The notes under the pieces were generated by a model, which was given only the letters and a program-made list of their open reading frames with translations, was not told the origin of the DNA and did no database searches. A stretch of 31,173 bases of DNA from Streptococcus mitis (GTDB lineage Bacteria; Bacillota; Bacilli; Lactobacillales; Streptococcaceae). Each line of letters begins with the position of its first letter. Position 1 is the stretch's first letter. Made by a program: the position numbers and the translations under genes. The stretch covers positions 1 through 31,173 of the forward strand of contig NZ_JALDTZ010000019.1 of NCBI RefSeq assembly GCF_023109105.1. The letters run 5' to 3'. Below, piece after piece: positions 24,417 through 31,173 of this stretch.

Positions 24417-25463
24417 ATGAAAAAGAAATGGATGTATTATGCTGCTTGCGGACTAGCTCTTTTTGGTCTTGCTGCTTGTTCTTCTAATGAATCTGCCGAT
24501 GACAGTTCATCTGATAAAGGGGATGGCGGTTCGCTAGTCGTTTATTCACCAAACTCAGAGGGCTTAATTGGAGCAACCATTCCTGCCTTTGAAGAAAAAT
24601 ATGGTATCAAAGTAGAACTGATTCAAGCTGGTACTGGAGAACTTTTCAAAAAACTAGAGTCTGAAAAAGAAGCTCCTGTAGCCGATGTCATCTTTGGTGG
24701 TTCTTATACACAATATGCTACCCACGGTGAACTCTTTGAAAACTATACTTCAAAAGAAAATGATAATGTTATCAAAGAATATCAAAATACAACTGGCTAC
24801 TCTACTCCTTATACATTAGATGGTAGTGTTTTAATCGTCAATCCTGATTTAACTAAAGGCATGAACATCGAAGGATATGGCGACCTTCTTAAACCTGAAT
24901 TAAAAGGAAAAATCGCAACTGCTGACCCAGCAAACTCTTCTAGCGCCTTTGCTCAATTAACAAACATGCTCCAAGCTCAAGGTGGCTACAAAGATGATAA
25001 AGCTTGGTCTTATGTAAAAGATCTCTTCACACTTATTGATGGTAAAATCGGTTCAAGTTCATCTGGTGTCTATAAAGCAGTCGCTGACGGAGAAATGGCT
25101 GTTGGTCTCTCTTACGAAGATCCAGCAGTTAAACTCTTAAATGACGGAGCTAACATCAAGGTAGTATATCCAAAAGAAGGAACAGTCTTCCTACCTGCTA
25201 GTGCCGCTATCGTTAAAAAAGCGAAAAACATGGAAAATGCCAAGAAATTTATCGATTTTATCATCTCTCAAGAAGTACAAGATACACTTGGTACAACCAC
25301 TACTAACCGTCCTGTTCGTAAAAATGCTAAAACAAGCGAAAATATGAAACCAATTGACAAAATCAAAACACTCACTGAAGATTATGATTATGTCATCAAG
25401 AATAAATCAGATATCGTTAAGAAATACAACGAAGTCTTTACAGATATCCAATCCAAACAGTAA
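24417..25463 (+). CDS. ABC transporter substrate-binding lipoprotein (FbpA/AfuA type), copy 2
   Basis: 348 aa. It starts MKKKWMYYAACGLALFGLAAC with a lipobox LAAC (Cys21) and a Ser/Asp-rich linker. The mature protein parallels copy 1 block by block: LVVYSPNSEGLIGATIPAFE, VADVIFGGSYTQY, SSAFAQLTNML, GLSYEDPAVKLLNDG, TDIQSKQ. The ribosome-binding site ACGGAGG lies 9-10 bp upstream. It is 12 bp before the ATPase gene, so this copy is the one directly joined to the transporter genes. In pneumococcus the corresponding system is known as Pit, a ferric-iron transporter. AfuA of the same family binds phosphorylated sugars, and this one also lacks a ferric-type Tyr-Tyr pair. Confidence 0.9.
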   Translation: MKKKWMYYAACGLALFGLAACSSNESADDSSSDKGDGGSLVVYSPNSEGLIGATIPAFEEKYGIKVELIQAGTGELFKKLESEKEAPVADVIFGGSYTQYATHGELFENYTSKENDNVIKEYQNTTGYSTPYTLDGSVLIVNPDLTKGMNIEGYGDLLKPELKGKIATADPANSSSAFAQLTNMLQAQGGYKDDKAWSYVKDLFTLIDGKIGSSSSGVYKAVADGEMAVGLSYEDPAVKLLNDGANIKVVYPKEGTVFLPASAAIVKKAKNMENAKKFIDFIISQEVQDTLGTTTTNRPVRKNAKTSENMKPIDKIKTLTEDYDYVIKNKSDIVKKYNEVFTDIQSKQ

Positions 25464-25475
25464 AAGAGGTTCACT

Positions 25476-26567
25476 ATGAGTGAGATCAAAATTATTAACG
25501 CCAAAAAAATCTACCACGATGTCCCTGTTATTGAGAATTTGAACATTACGATTCCAAAAGGAAGTCTCTTTACCCTTCTTGGACCTTCAGGATGTGGAAA
25601 AACGACTCTTCTTCGTATGATTGCAGGATTCAACAGTATCGAGGGCGGAGAATTTTACTTCGATGATACAAAAATCAATAATATGGAACCCAGCAAACGC
25701 AATATTGGGATGGTTTTCCAAAACTACGCTATTTTCCCACATTTGACTGTCCGAGACAATGTTGCTTTCGGTCTTAAGCAAAAGAAGGTTCCAAAAGAAG
25801 AATTGATTCAACAGACCAACAAGTATCTTGAACTCATGCAAATTGCTCAATATGCGGATCGAAAGCCCGATAAACTCAGTGGTGGACAACAACAACGTGT
25901 CGCCTTGGCACGTGCCTTAGCAGTTAATCCAAGTGTTCTCCTCATGGACGAGCCCCTTAGTAATCTGGATGCCAAACTGCGCTTGGATATGCGTCAAGCC
26001 ATTCGAGAAATCCAACACGAAGTGGGAATTACAACTGTTTATGTAACCCACGACCAAGAAGAAGCTATGGCTATTTCAGACCAAATTGCTGTTATGAAAG
26101 ATGGGGTTATCCAACAAATTGGTCGACCAAAAGAACTCTATCATAAACCAGCTAATGAATTTGTAGCAACCTTTATCGGACGCACAAATATTATCCCTGC
26201 CAATCTTGAAAAACGGAGTGACGGCGCTTACATCGTCTTTTCAGATGGCTATGCCCTTCGAATGCCAGCTCTTGATCAGGCTGAAGAACAAGCTATTCAT
26301 GTAAGCATTCGTCCTGAAGAGTTTATCAAAGATGAATCTGGAGATATTGAAGGAACGATTAGCGATAGCGTCTATCTTGGACTAAATACGGAGTATTTCA
26401 TTGAGACAGGTTTTGCCTCAAAAATTCAAGTTAGCGAAGAATCAACTTTTGAAGAAGATCTACAAAAAGGCGATCGTATTCGTCTACGAATCAATACTCA
26501 AAAATTAAATGTCTTTTCTGCAGATGGTTCACAAAACCTGATAAAAGGAGTCAACCATGGAACGTAA
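25476..26567 (+). CDS. ABC transporter ATPase (FbpC/AfuC type)
   Basis: 363 aa. It powers the import system formed with the two lipoproteins and the double permease. Walker [10 protein letters not shown] at 36-44, Q-loop FQNYAIFPH (81-89), signature LSGGQ at 134-138, Walker B VLLMDEP at 154-160, and switch His192. A regulatory C-terminal extension (about 240-363) looks like a TOBE domain ([29 protein letters not shown]). It starts 12 bp after the second binding-protein gene and overlaps the permease gene by 11 bp. The operon is binding protein - ATPase - permease. Confidence 0.93.
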   Translation: MSEIKIINAKKIYHDVPVIENLNITIPKGSLFTLLGPSGCGKTTLLRMIAGFNSIEGGEFYFDDTKINNMEPSKRNIGMVFQNYAIFPHLTVRDNVAFGLKQKKVPKEELIQQTNKYLELMQIAQYADRKPDKLSGGQQQRVALARALAVNPSVLLMDEPLSNLDAKLRLDMRQAIREIQHEVGITTVYVTHDQEEAMAISDQIAVMKDGVIQQIGRPKELYHKPANEFVATFIGRTNIIPANLEKRSDGAYIVFSDGYALRMPALDQAEEQAIHVSIRPEEFIKDESGDIEGTISDSVYLGLNTEYFIETGFASKIQVSEESTFEEDLQKGDRIRLRINTQKLNVFSADGSQNLIKGVNHGT

Positions 26568-28215
26568 AAAACTAAATATTTGGACAGCCTCCTCTTTCTT
26601 CATCTTTCTTACCTATCTTGTCTTTCTCGTTTATCCTATCGTTACCGTGCTCAAGCAAGCACTCATACATGAAGGACAATTCTCACTAGCTAATTTTGTC
26701 ACTTTCTTTAGTAAAGCCTACTACTCTGAAACACTTGTCAACAGTTTCAAGGTTTCCATTACCGCTACTGTCACTTCCTTAGTCGTAGGAACCTTATTAG
26801 CTTATCTCTTCTCTATGTATGACTTCAAGGGAAAGAAATTTCTACAAATATTGATTATCATTGCTTCCATGTCAGCTCCGTTCGTGGGAGCCTACTCCTG
26901 GATTCTATTGCTGGGACGAAATGGGGTCATCACTAAATTTCTGACAAATGCCCTTCATCTTCCAGCTATCGATATTTATGGATTCAAAGGAATTGTACTT
27001 GTCTTTACACTGCAACTATTCCCACTGGTATTTCTATACGTTGCTGGGACAATGAAAAGTATTGACAATTCTCTACTTGAAGCTGCTGAAAGCATGGGGT
27101 CCTTCGGATTTAAGCGTATCGTAACTGTTGTTTTACCTCTCCTAGTTCCAACCTTACTAGCTGCTGCCTTGCTTGTATTTATGAGAGCATTCTCAGATTT
27201 TGGAACGCCTATGTTGATTGGTGAAGGATATCGGACTTTCCCTGTCCTGATTTATACCCAATTTATTAGCGAGGTTGGGGGAAATTCTGCTTTTGCATCT
27301 GCCTTAGCAATTATGGCGATTATCATTGCCTTGGCAATTTTCCTTATACAAAAATACATTTCAAATCGCTACAGTTTCAGCATGAATTCGCTCCATCCAA
27401 TTGAACCTAAAAAAACTACAAAAGGAAAAATGGCTGCTATTTATGCAATAGTCTACGGAATTATCTTGTTCTCTGTTCTACCTCAAGTCTACTTGATTTA
27501 TACTTCTTTCCTAAAAACATCAGGTATGGTATTTGTCAAAGGCTATTCTCTAAACAGTTACAAGGTAGCTTTCAATCGTATGGGATCTGCTATTTTCAAT
27601 ACCATTCGTATCCCTTTGATTGCCTTAGTTCTAGTTGTCCTATTCGCAACATTTATCTCCTACCTAGCCGTTAGAAAACGGAATTTGTTTACAAACTTAA
27701 TTGACAGCCTCAGTATGGTTCCTTATATTGTACCAGGAACCGTTCTAGGGATTGCCTTCATTTCTTCCTTCAATACTGGTCTATTTGGAAGTGGATTTCT
27801 TATGATTACAGGGACTGCTTTCATCTTAATTATGTCCCTATCTGTCAGAAGATTACCTTATACTATTCGCTCATCTGTTGCTAGCTTGCAACAAATAGCA
27901 CCAAGTATTGAAGAAGCCGCTGAGAGCTTAGGAAGTAGTCGTCTCAATACCTTTGCTAAGATTACAACTCCAATGATGCTATCTGGTATTATTTCTGGAG
28001 CTATCCTATCTTGGGTCACAATGATTTCAGAACTCTCTACTTCTATCCTCCTCTACAATGTCAAAACAAGAACAATGACTGTAGCTATTTATACAGAAGT
28101 TCTCAGAGGGAATTACGGTGTAGCCGCAGCCTTGTCAACTATTTTGACTATTCTAACAGTGAGTTCATTACTCTTATTCATGAAGATTTCTAAGAGCAAT
28201 AGCATTACACTTTAG
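26557..28215 (+). CDS. ABC transporter permease, fused two-domain type (FbpB/AfuB)
   Basis: 552 aa. It is one polypeptide containing two BPD_transp_1 domains, about 12 transmembrane segments, so it can act as both membrane halves. Each half has an EAA coupling loop: EAAESMGSFGFKRIVTVVLP near residues 178-197, and EAAESLGSSRLNTFAKITTP near 450-469. The ATG at 26557 overlaps the ATPase end, with AAGGAG 7 bp upstream. A strong terminator follows the stop codon. The fused-permease architecture is normal for ferric and AfuB-type importers. Confidence 0.93.
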   Translation: MERKKLNIWTASSFFIFLTYLVFLVYPIVTVLKQALIHEGQFSLANFVTFFSKAYYSETLVNSFKVSITATVTSLVVGTLLAYLFSMYDFKGKKFLQILIIIASMSAPFVGAYSWILLLGRNGVITKFLTNALHLPAIDIYGFKGIVLVFTLQLFPLVFLYVAGTMKSIDNSLLEAAESMGSFGFKRIVTVVLPLLVPTLLAAALLVFMRAFSDFGTPMLIGEGYRTFPVLIYTQFISEVGGNSAFASALAIMAIIIALAIFLIQKYISNRYSFSMNSLHPIEPKKTTKGKMAAIYAIVYGIILFSVLPQVYLIYTSFLKTSGMVFVKGYSLNSYKVAFNRMGSAIFNTIRIPLIALVLVVLFATFISYLAVRKRNLFTNLIDSLSMVPYIVPGTVLGIAFISSFNTGLFGSGFLMITGTAFILIMSLSVRRLPYTIRSSVASLQQIAPSIEEAAESLGSSRLNTFAKITTPMMLSGIISGAILSWVTMISELSTSILLYNVKTRTMTVAIYTEVLRGNYGVAAALSTILTILTVSSLLLFMKISKSNSITL

Positions 28216-28226
28216 TTTCCCCCATC

Positions 28227-28261
28227 AAAAACAGCCAAAAGGATTACCCTCGGCTGTTTTT
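28227..28261 (+). terminator. terminator of the transporter operon
   Basis: A 10-bp perfect stem AAAAACAGCC/GGCTGTTTTT around a 15-nt loop, continuing into TTTC. It begins 12 bp past the permease stop. Confidence 0.9.
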
Positions 28262-28305
28262 TCTTATCTTGATATTCTTATCAAATCCCTAGTTCATAGA
28301 AAGTA

Positions 28306-28459
28306 ATACTCAATGAAAATCAAAAAGCAAACTAGGAAACTAGCCGCAGGTTGCTCAAAGCACTGCTTTGAGGTTGTAGATAAGACTGACGAAGTCAGTT
28401 ACATATATCTACGGCAAGGCGAAGCTGACGTGGTTTGAAGAGATTTTCGAAGAGTATAA
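28306..28459 (+). repeat. BOX element (boxA-boxB-boxC, 154 bp)
   Basis: Begins ATACTCAATGAAAATCAAA (boxA), continues with CTAGCCGCAGGTTGCTCAAA. The boxB hairpin ACTGACGAAGTCAGT comes next, then CTACGGCAAGGCGAAGCTGACG, and boxC ends TTTGAAGAGATTTTCGAAGA followed by GTATAA. The 154-bp length equals boxA (59) + boxB (45) + boxC (50), so it carries one copy of each module. It lies between two convergent units, 11 bp from the stop codon of the phosphatase-like gene. BOX elements are widespread in the S. mitis group. Confidence 0.93.
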
Positions 28460-28470
28460 GTCTGGACTGA

Positions 28471-29163
28471 TTAAATAGAGGCTGCTTCCATCTTCTCACG
28501 TCCTAGTTCTCGATAACTACGGTCGCCGACAACTTCAACGTTAAACTGGCCGTCCTCATATTCAAGGATCGTCACGCTACCATTATCGAGACCATGAGGA
28601 TGCATGCCATTAATCAGATACACAATAGTTCCAATGGTCATTCCGTGGCTGACGACAAGGGCATTTCCGCCACCTTGTTCTTCCATTTCTTTGGCAATCG
28701 TTTCAAAACCTTCTTTGATGCGGCCACTGAGTTTTTCCCAGCCTTCAGCCCAACCAGCTGTATCGACCTCTACCAAGCCCTCAGCCAATTCAGCATAAGA
28801 CAATTGGTGAACATGGTCCACATTAAAGATACGAGGAATAATGCCCATGAAAAGATCGCCATCGTAGGCTCCATCAAAGCTACCAAAACACCACTCTCTG
28901 ATACGCTTGTCCATGCGATAAGGGATTTTCCCCTGCAAGCCAAGTTCATCAAGAATGATTCCCATGGTCTGAATGGTGCGCCCAGAATCACTCGAATAAG
29001 CGCGAGCAAACTGCAGACCAGATTCTCGCAAACCGATCCCTAATTCTTGAATCCCTCGCTCACCTTCAGCTGTTAAGGGAGTATCGCTCCAACCTTGCGC
29101 GCGACCAATCGTGTTAAACATAGTCTTTCCATGACGTACCAAATACAATCGTACTTTTACCAT
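28471..29163 (-). CDS. histidine phosphatase family protein (phosphoglycerate-mutase-like)
   Basis: 230 aa. It uses a phosphohistidine intermediate. The signature LVRHGKT places the nucleophile at His11; Arg62 (SGRTIQT), Glu90 and the second His at 173 (VVSHGMT) complete the active site. Length fits a small broad-specificity phosphatase better than glycolytic phosphoglycerate mutase, so the real substrate is open. The ATG at 29161-29163 has GGAGG upstream. A matching phosphoglycerate-mutase-family gene adjoins the iron-type ABC genes and the UPF0210 gene in pneumococcus, so this neighbourhood is conserved. There is no terminator except possibly the BOX element. Confidence 0.9.
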   Translation of the reverse strand: MVKVRLYLVRHGKTMFNTIGRAQGWSDTPLTAEGERGIQELGIGLRESGLQFARAYSSDSGRTIQTMGIILDELGLQGKIPYRMDKRIREWCFGSFDGAYDGDLFMGIIPRIFNVDHVHQLSYAELAEGLVEVDTAGWAEGWEKLSGRIKEGFETIAKEMEEQGGGNALVVSHGMTIGTIVYLINGMHPHGLDNGSVTILEYEDGQFNVEVVGDRSYRELGREKMEAASI

Positions 29164-29185
29164 TTTCCGTCCTCCGTTTGCTTCT

Positions 29186-29194
29186 ATTATATCA
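29186..29194 (-). promoter_or_regulatory. promoter of the histidine phosphatase gene (extended -10)
   Basis: On the minus strand, TG-A-TATAAT (TATAAT at 29186-29191) lies about 23 bp before the start codon, with no good -35 at the expected distance. Confidence 0.55.
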
Positions 29195-29207
29195 TGGATG
29201 ATAAAAC

Positions 29208-29233
29208 AAAAGCCACCCGTACAGGCGACTTTT
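29208..29233 (-). terminator. probable terminator of the UPF0237-UPF0210 operon
   Basis: On the minus strand, AAAAGTCGCC pairs with GGTGGCTTTT (10 bp with two G-U pairs) around a 6-nt loop, then TTTGTTTTAT. The G-U pairs are possible only in the minus-strand RNA. It lies about 170 bp past the UPF0210 stop. The intervening stretch holds a 12-bp inverted repeat and two tiny reading frames but no recognisable gene. Confidence 0.65.
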
Positions 29234-29406
29234 ACAGGAGATTATTATGAAAAAGTTTAGGAGTTCATTAAATAAAGATATTAGATGAAAATCAAATTCA
29301 AACTAAATCAGAGTTATCTGTTTCAAATAATATTAGGAGGTCTTTATTTAATGATTATAGTATACACACCCAACCTTAAATAGAACTTAAAATTTCTCCT
29401 ATTTTC

Positions 29407-30744
29407 TTAATTTTTAAAACTATGAATTGGTGCTGGAATTTGTCCTCCACGAGAAATGAAATCAACAGACGAAGCCCCATTGATCTTCATAACAGGCGCA
29501 GTTCCTAGCAAGCCTCCAAACTCAATCATATCGCCTTCTTTTCCTTTTGGAATGATACGAACAGCCGTTGTTTTCATGTTAATAACACCAATTGCAGCTT
29601 CATCTGCAATCATGGCCGCAATAGTTTCAGCAGGCGTATCTTCTGGGATGGCAATCATATCCAAACCAACAGAACAGATAGCCGTCATAGCTTCTAGCTT
29701 TTCCAAATTAAGAGAGCCATTTTGCACTGCTGCAATCATTCCCTCATCCTCAGAAACAGGGATAAAGGCACCAGACAAACCACCGACTTGGTTGCAGGCC
29801 ATAACTCCGCCCTTCTTAACTTGGTCGTTCAAGAGAGCCAAGGCAGCCGTCGTTCCGTGTGTTCCAACTGTCTCAAGCCCCATTTCCTCAAGAACACGTG
29901 CCACAGAGTCTCCAACCGCAGGAGTTGGCGCCAAGCTCAAGTCTACAATACCAAACTCTACACCCAGTCTCTCACTAGCCATCTGACCAACCAATTGACC
30001 AATACGAGTAATCTTAAAAGCAGTCTTCTTGACCGTTTCTGCTACTACGTCAAAGCTCTTTCCACGAACTTTTTCCAAGGCACGTTTCACCACACCAGGA
30101 CCAGACACGCCGACATTGATGATAACATCTGCTTCTCCAACACCATGGAAGGCACCCGCCATAAATGGATTGTCCTCAACCGCATTAGCGAATACAACCA
30201 GCTTAGCTGCCCCCATATCAGAAAGATTTGCCGTTTCCTTGATAACTCGTCCCATATCTGCCACAGCCGTCATATTAATACCTGACTTGGTTGAACCGAT
30301 ATTAACTGACGAGCAAACCTTGTCCGTTTCAGCCAAAGCGCGCGGAATAGATTTGATGAGAATCTCATCTCCCTTTTGATACCCTTTTTGTACCAAAGCA
30401 GAAAAACCACCAATAAAATCCACACCGATTTCTTTTGCAGCCTTATCAAGCACTTTTGCCAGAACCACATAGTCTGTTGCATCTGTCGCTGCCCCAATCA
30501 GCGAAATAGGAGTCACCGATACACGCTTATTAACGATAGGAATTCCCAACTCAGCTGCAATTTCGTCACCAACAGCCACTAAATTAGCTGCTTTTCTAGT
30601 AATCTTCTCATATATTTTATCTGCAGCACGATTGATATCTGGATCAATACAGTCCAAAAGGGAAATTCCCATTGTAATAGTTCTGATATCGAAGTTCTGC
30701 TCCTCAATCATAGCAATGGTTTCAGTAACTTGTCTAATATCCAT
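29407..30744 (-). CDS. UPF0210 family protein (DUF711, PFL-like fold)
   Basis: 445 aa, standard for UPF0210. The family is thought to share a fold with pyruvate formate-lyase-like proteins; its biochemical role is not established. Recognisable blocks are [88 protein letters not shown] and [17 protein letters not shown] chose the ATG at 30742-30744, with AGGAGG upstream, over a GTG two codons earlier that lies in the ribosome-binding site. It is 9 bp behind the ACT-domain gene. This pair is conserved together in many Firmicutes, suggesting a shared function. Confidence 0.93.
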   Translation of the reverse strand: MDIRQVTETIAMIEEQNFDIRTITMGISLLDCIDPDINRAADKIYEKITRKAANLVAVGDEIAAELGIPIVNKRVSVTPISLIGAATDATDYVVLAKVLDKAAKEIGVDFIGGFSALVQKGYQKGDEILIKSIPRALAETDKVCSSVNIGSTKSGINMTAVADMGRVIKETANLSDMGAAKLVVFANAVEDNPFMAGAFHGVGEADVIINVGVSGPGVVKRALEKVRGKSFDVVAETVKKTAFKITRIGQLVGQMASERLGVEFGIVDLSLAPTPAVGDSVARVLEEMGLETVGTHGTTAALALLNDQVKKGGVMACNQVGGLSGAFIPVSEDEGMIAAVQNGSLNLEKLEAMTAICSVGLDMIAIPEDTPAETIAAMIADEAAIGVINMKTTAVRIIPKGKEGDMIEFGGLLGTAPVMKINGASSVDFISRGGQIPAPIHSFKN

Positions 30745-30753
30745 GTGCACCTC

Positions 30754-31020
30754 CTAGATATTATACATAGCTTCGAAAATCGCTGCACTCTGAATATTGA
30801 TTTTTACATTCAAAGTTTCCCCAAAAGCTTCAAATTCCTTACGAAGAGTTGTAAAATCTTGCTTTTCATCACTAGAGACAACAGCCATCATCGTAAAATA
30901 TTCATCCAAGACAGTTTGAGAGATATCGTCTATGTTCAAACCCAATTCTGCAATTTTACCAGAAACACCTGCAACAATTCCAGATTTATCTTTACCAACA
31001 ACAGTTATAATCGCTTTCAT
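30754..31020 (-). CDS. ACT-domain protein, UPF0237 family
   Basis: 88 aa. A single ACT domain begins MKAIITVVGKDKSGIVAGVS and continues KIAELGLNIDDISQTVLDEYFTMMAVV. ACT domains bind amino acids or other small ligands; this stand-alone protein resembles GcvR-like regulators but has no DNA-binding part. The start at 31018-31020 has GGAG 7 bp upstream. It is the first gene of the pair with the UPF0210 gene. The IS end at 31097 lies 76 bp upstream of the start codon. Confidence 0.94.
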   Translation of the reverse strand: MKAIITVVGKDKSGIVAGVSGKIAELGLNIDDISQTVLDEYFTMMAVVSSDEKQDFTTLRKEFEAFGETLNVKINIQSAAIFEAMYNI

Positions 31021-31082
31021 AAGCAAACTCCAATTCTTCTTAAAATAAGAAACCTGAACATTAAACAGAATTCTTTTCAAAT

Positions 31083-31091
31083 AGTATAGCA
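31083..31091 (-). promoter_or_regulatory. promoter of the UPF0237-UPF0210 operon, -35 region replaced by the IS
   Basis: On the minus strand, TG-C-TATACT (TATACT at 31083-31088) is an extended -10. The position of a -35 box (about 31106-31111) falls inside the IS left end and reads AAATAT, a poor match. The leader is about 55-60 nt. Confidence 0.5.
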
Positions 31092-31096
31092 TAATT

Positions 31097-31173
31097 GGCT
31101 CTATAATATTTGTAGTGGGTAAATCCCCTATAGATATTATGGAGCCTATTTTTGTGTAGAAAAAAAGTCCCAT
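31097..31173 (+). mobile_element. second copy of the IS1167-like element, left end only (cut by window edge)
   Basis: The 77 bp from GGCTCTATAATATTTGTAG to the edge match 16492-16568 with about four differences, including the 50-bp terminal hairpin (31097-31146). The orientation is the same as the copy at 16492. The transposase gene would lie to the right, outside the window, so its condition is unknown. Confidence 0.88.

Noticed and set aside
1..31173. CRISPR array, prophage or integrative element
   Set aside because: No regularly spaced direct repeats, integrase, phage or conjugation genes were seen on reading the window.

Overview
The window comes from a low-GC Gram-positive of the Streptococcus mitis group (S. 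mitis, S. oralis or a close relative of S. pneumoniae). ComX, NusG, SecE, PBP2a, GapA, AdhE and RecP all read as near-pneumococcal proteins. A full-length BOX element and an IS1167-like ISL3-family insertion sequence, both typical of this group, are also present. Nearly all coding sequence to about 20.4 kb lies on the minus strand; exceptions are one pseudouridine synthase gene and the insertion sequence. No CRISPR array, prophage or replication origin was seen.

Layout. 1-0.9 kb: an rRNA promoter and pre-16S leader (the 16S gene lies off the left edge), tRNA-Glu, and comX with a candidate ComE-binding direct repeat. 0.9-1.9 kb: rpmG-secE-nusG from one strong promoter. 1.9-5.1 kb: pbp2A and a divergent RluA/RluD-type pseudouridine synthase; their promoters predict transcripts starting at the start codons, so both messages may be leaderless. 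5.1-6.3 kb: gap (glycolysis), with a cre-like site over its -35 box. 6.3-9.4 kb: a MacB/FtsX-type ABC exporter pair and a frameshifted PlcR/TprA-like regulator. 9.5-12.4 kb: adhE with a control region rich in Rex half-sites and a palindromic cre. 12.4-15.8 kb: a MORN-repeat membrane protein, a low-molecular-weight tyrosine phosphatase, yajC, and the transketolase gene recP. 15.8-17.9 kb: one unrecognised gene, then a decayed IS1167-like element sitting 2 bp after the leuS stop codon. 17.9-20.4 kb: leuS.

From 20.5 kb the plus strand takes over with a self-contained signalling and uptake locus. It holds a LytS/YesM-type histidine kinase, an AraC-type response regulator, two tandem paralogous lipoprotein substrate-binding proteins, an ABC ATPase and a double-length permease. 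The gene family is usually annotated as ferric-iron uptake (pneumococcal Pit; FbpABC/AfuABC). The dedicated two-component system, the cre-like sites, and the absence of the tyrosine pair typical of ferric-binding proteins make a sugar-phosphate or other organophosphate substrate worth considering. A 36-bp interrupted palindrome before the first binding-protein gene is a good candidate operator.

The right end returns to the minus strand: a histidine-phosphatase (phosphoglycerate-mutase-like) gene behind a BOX element, then a two-gene operon of an ACT-domain UPF0237 protein and a UPF0210 protein. A second copy of the same IS begins at 31097 and runs off the edge, only a few bases upstream of that operon's -10 box. 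The two IS copies point the same way and bracket about 13 kb.
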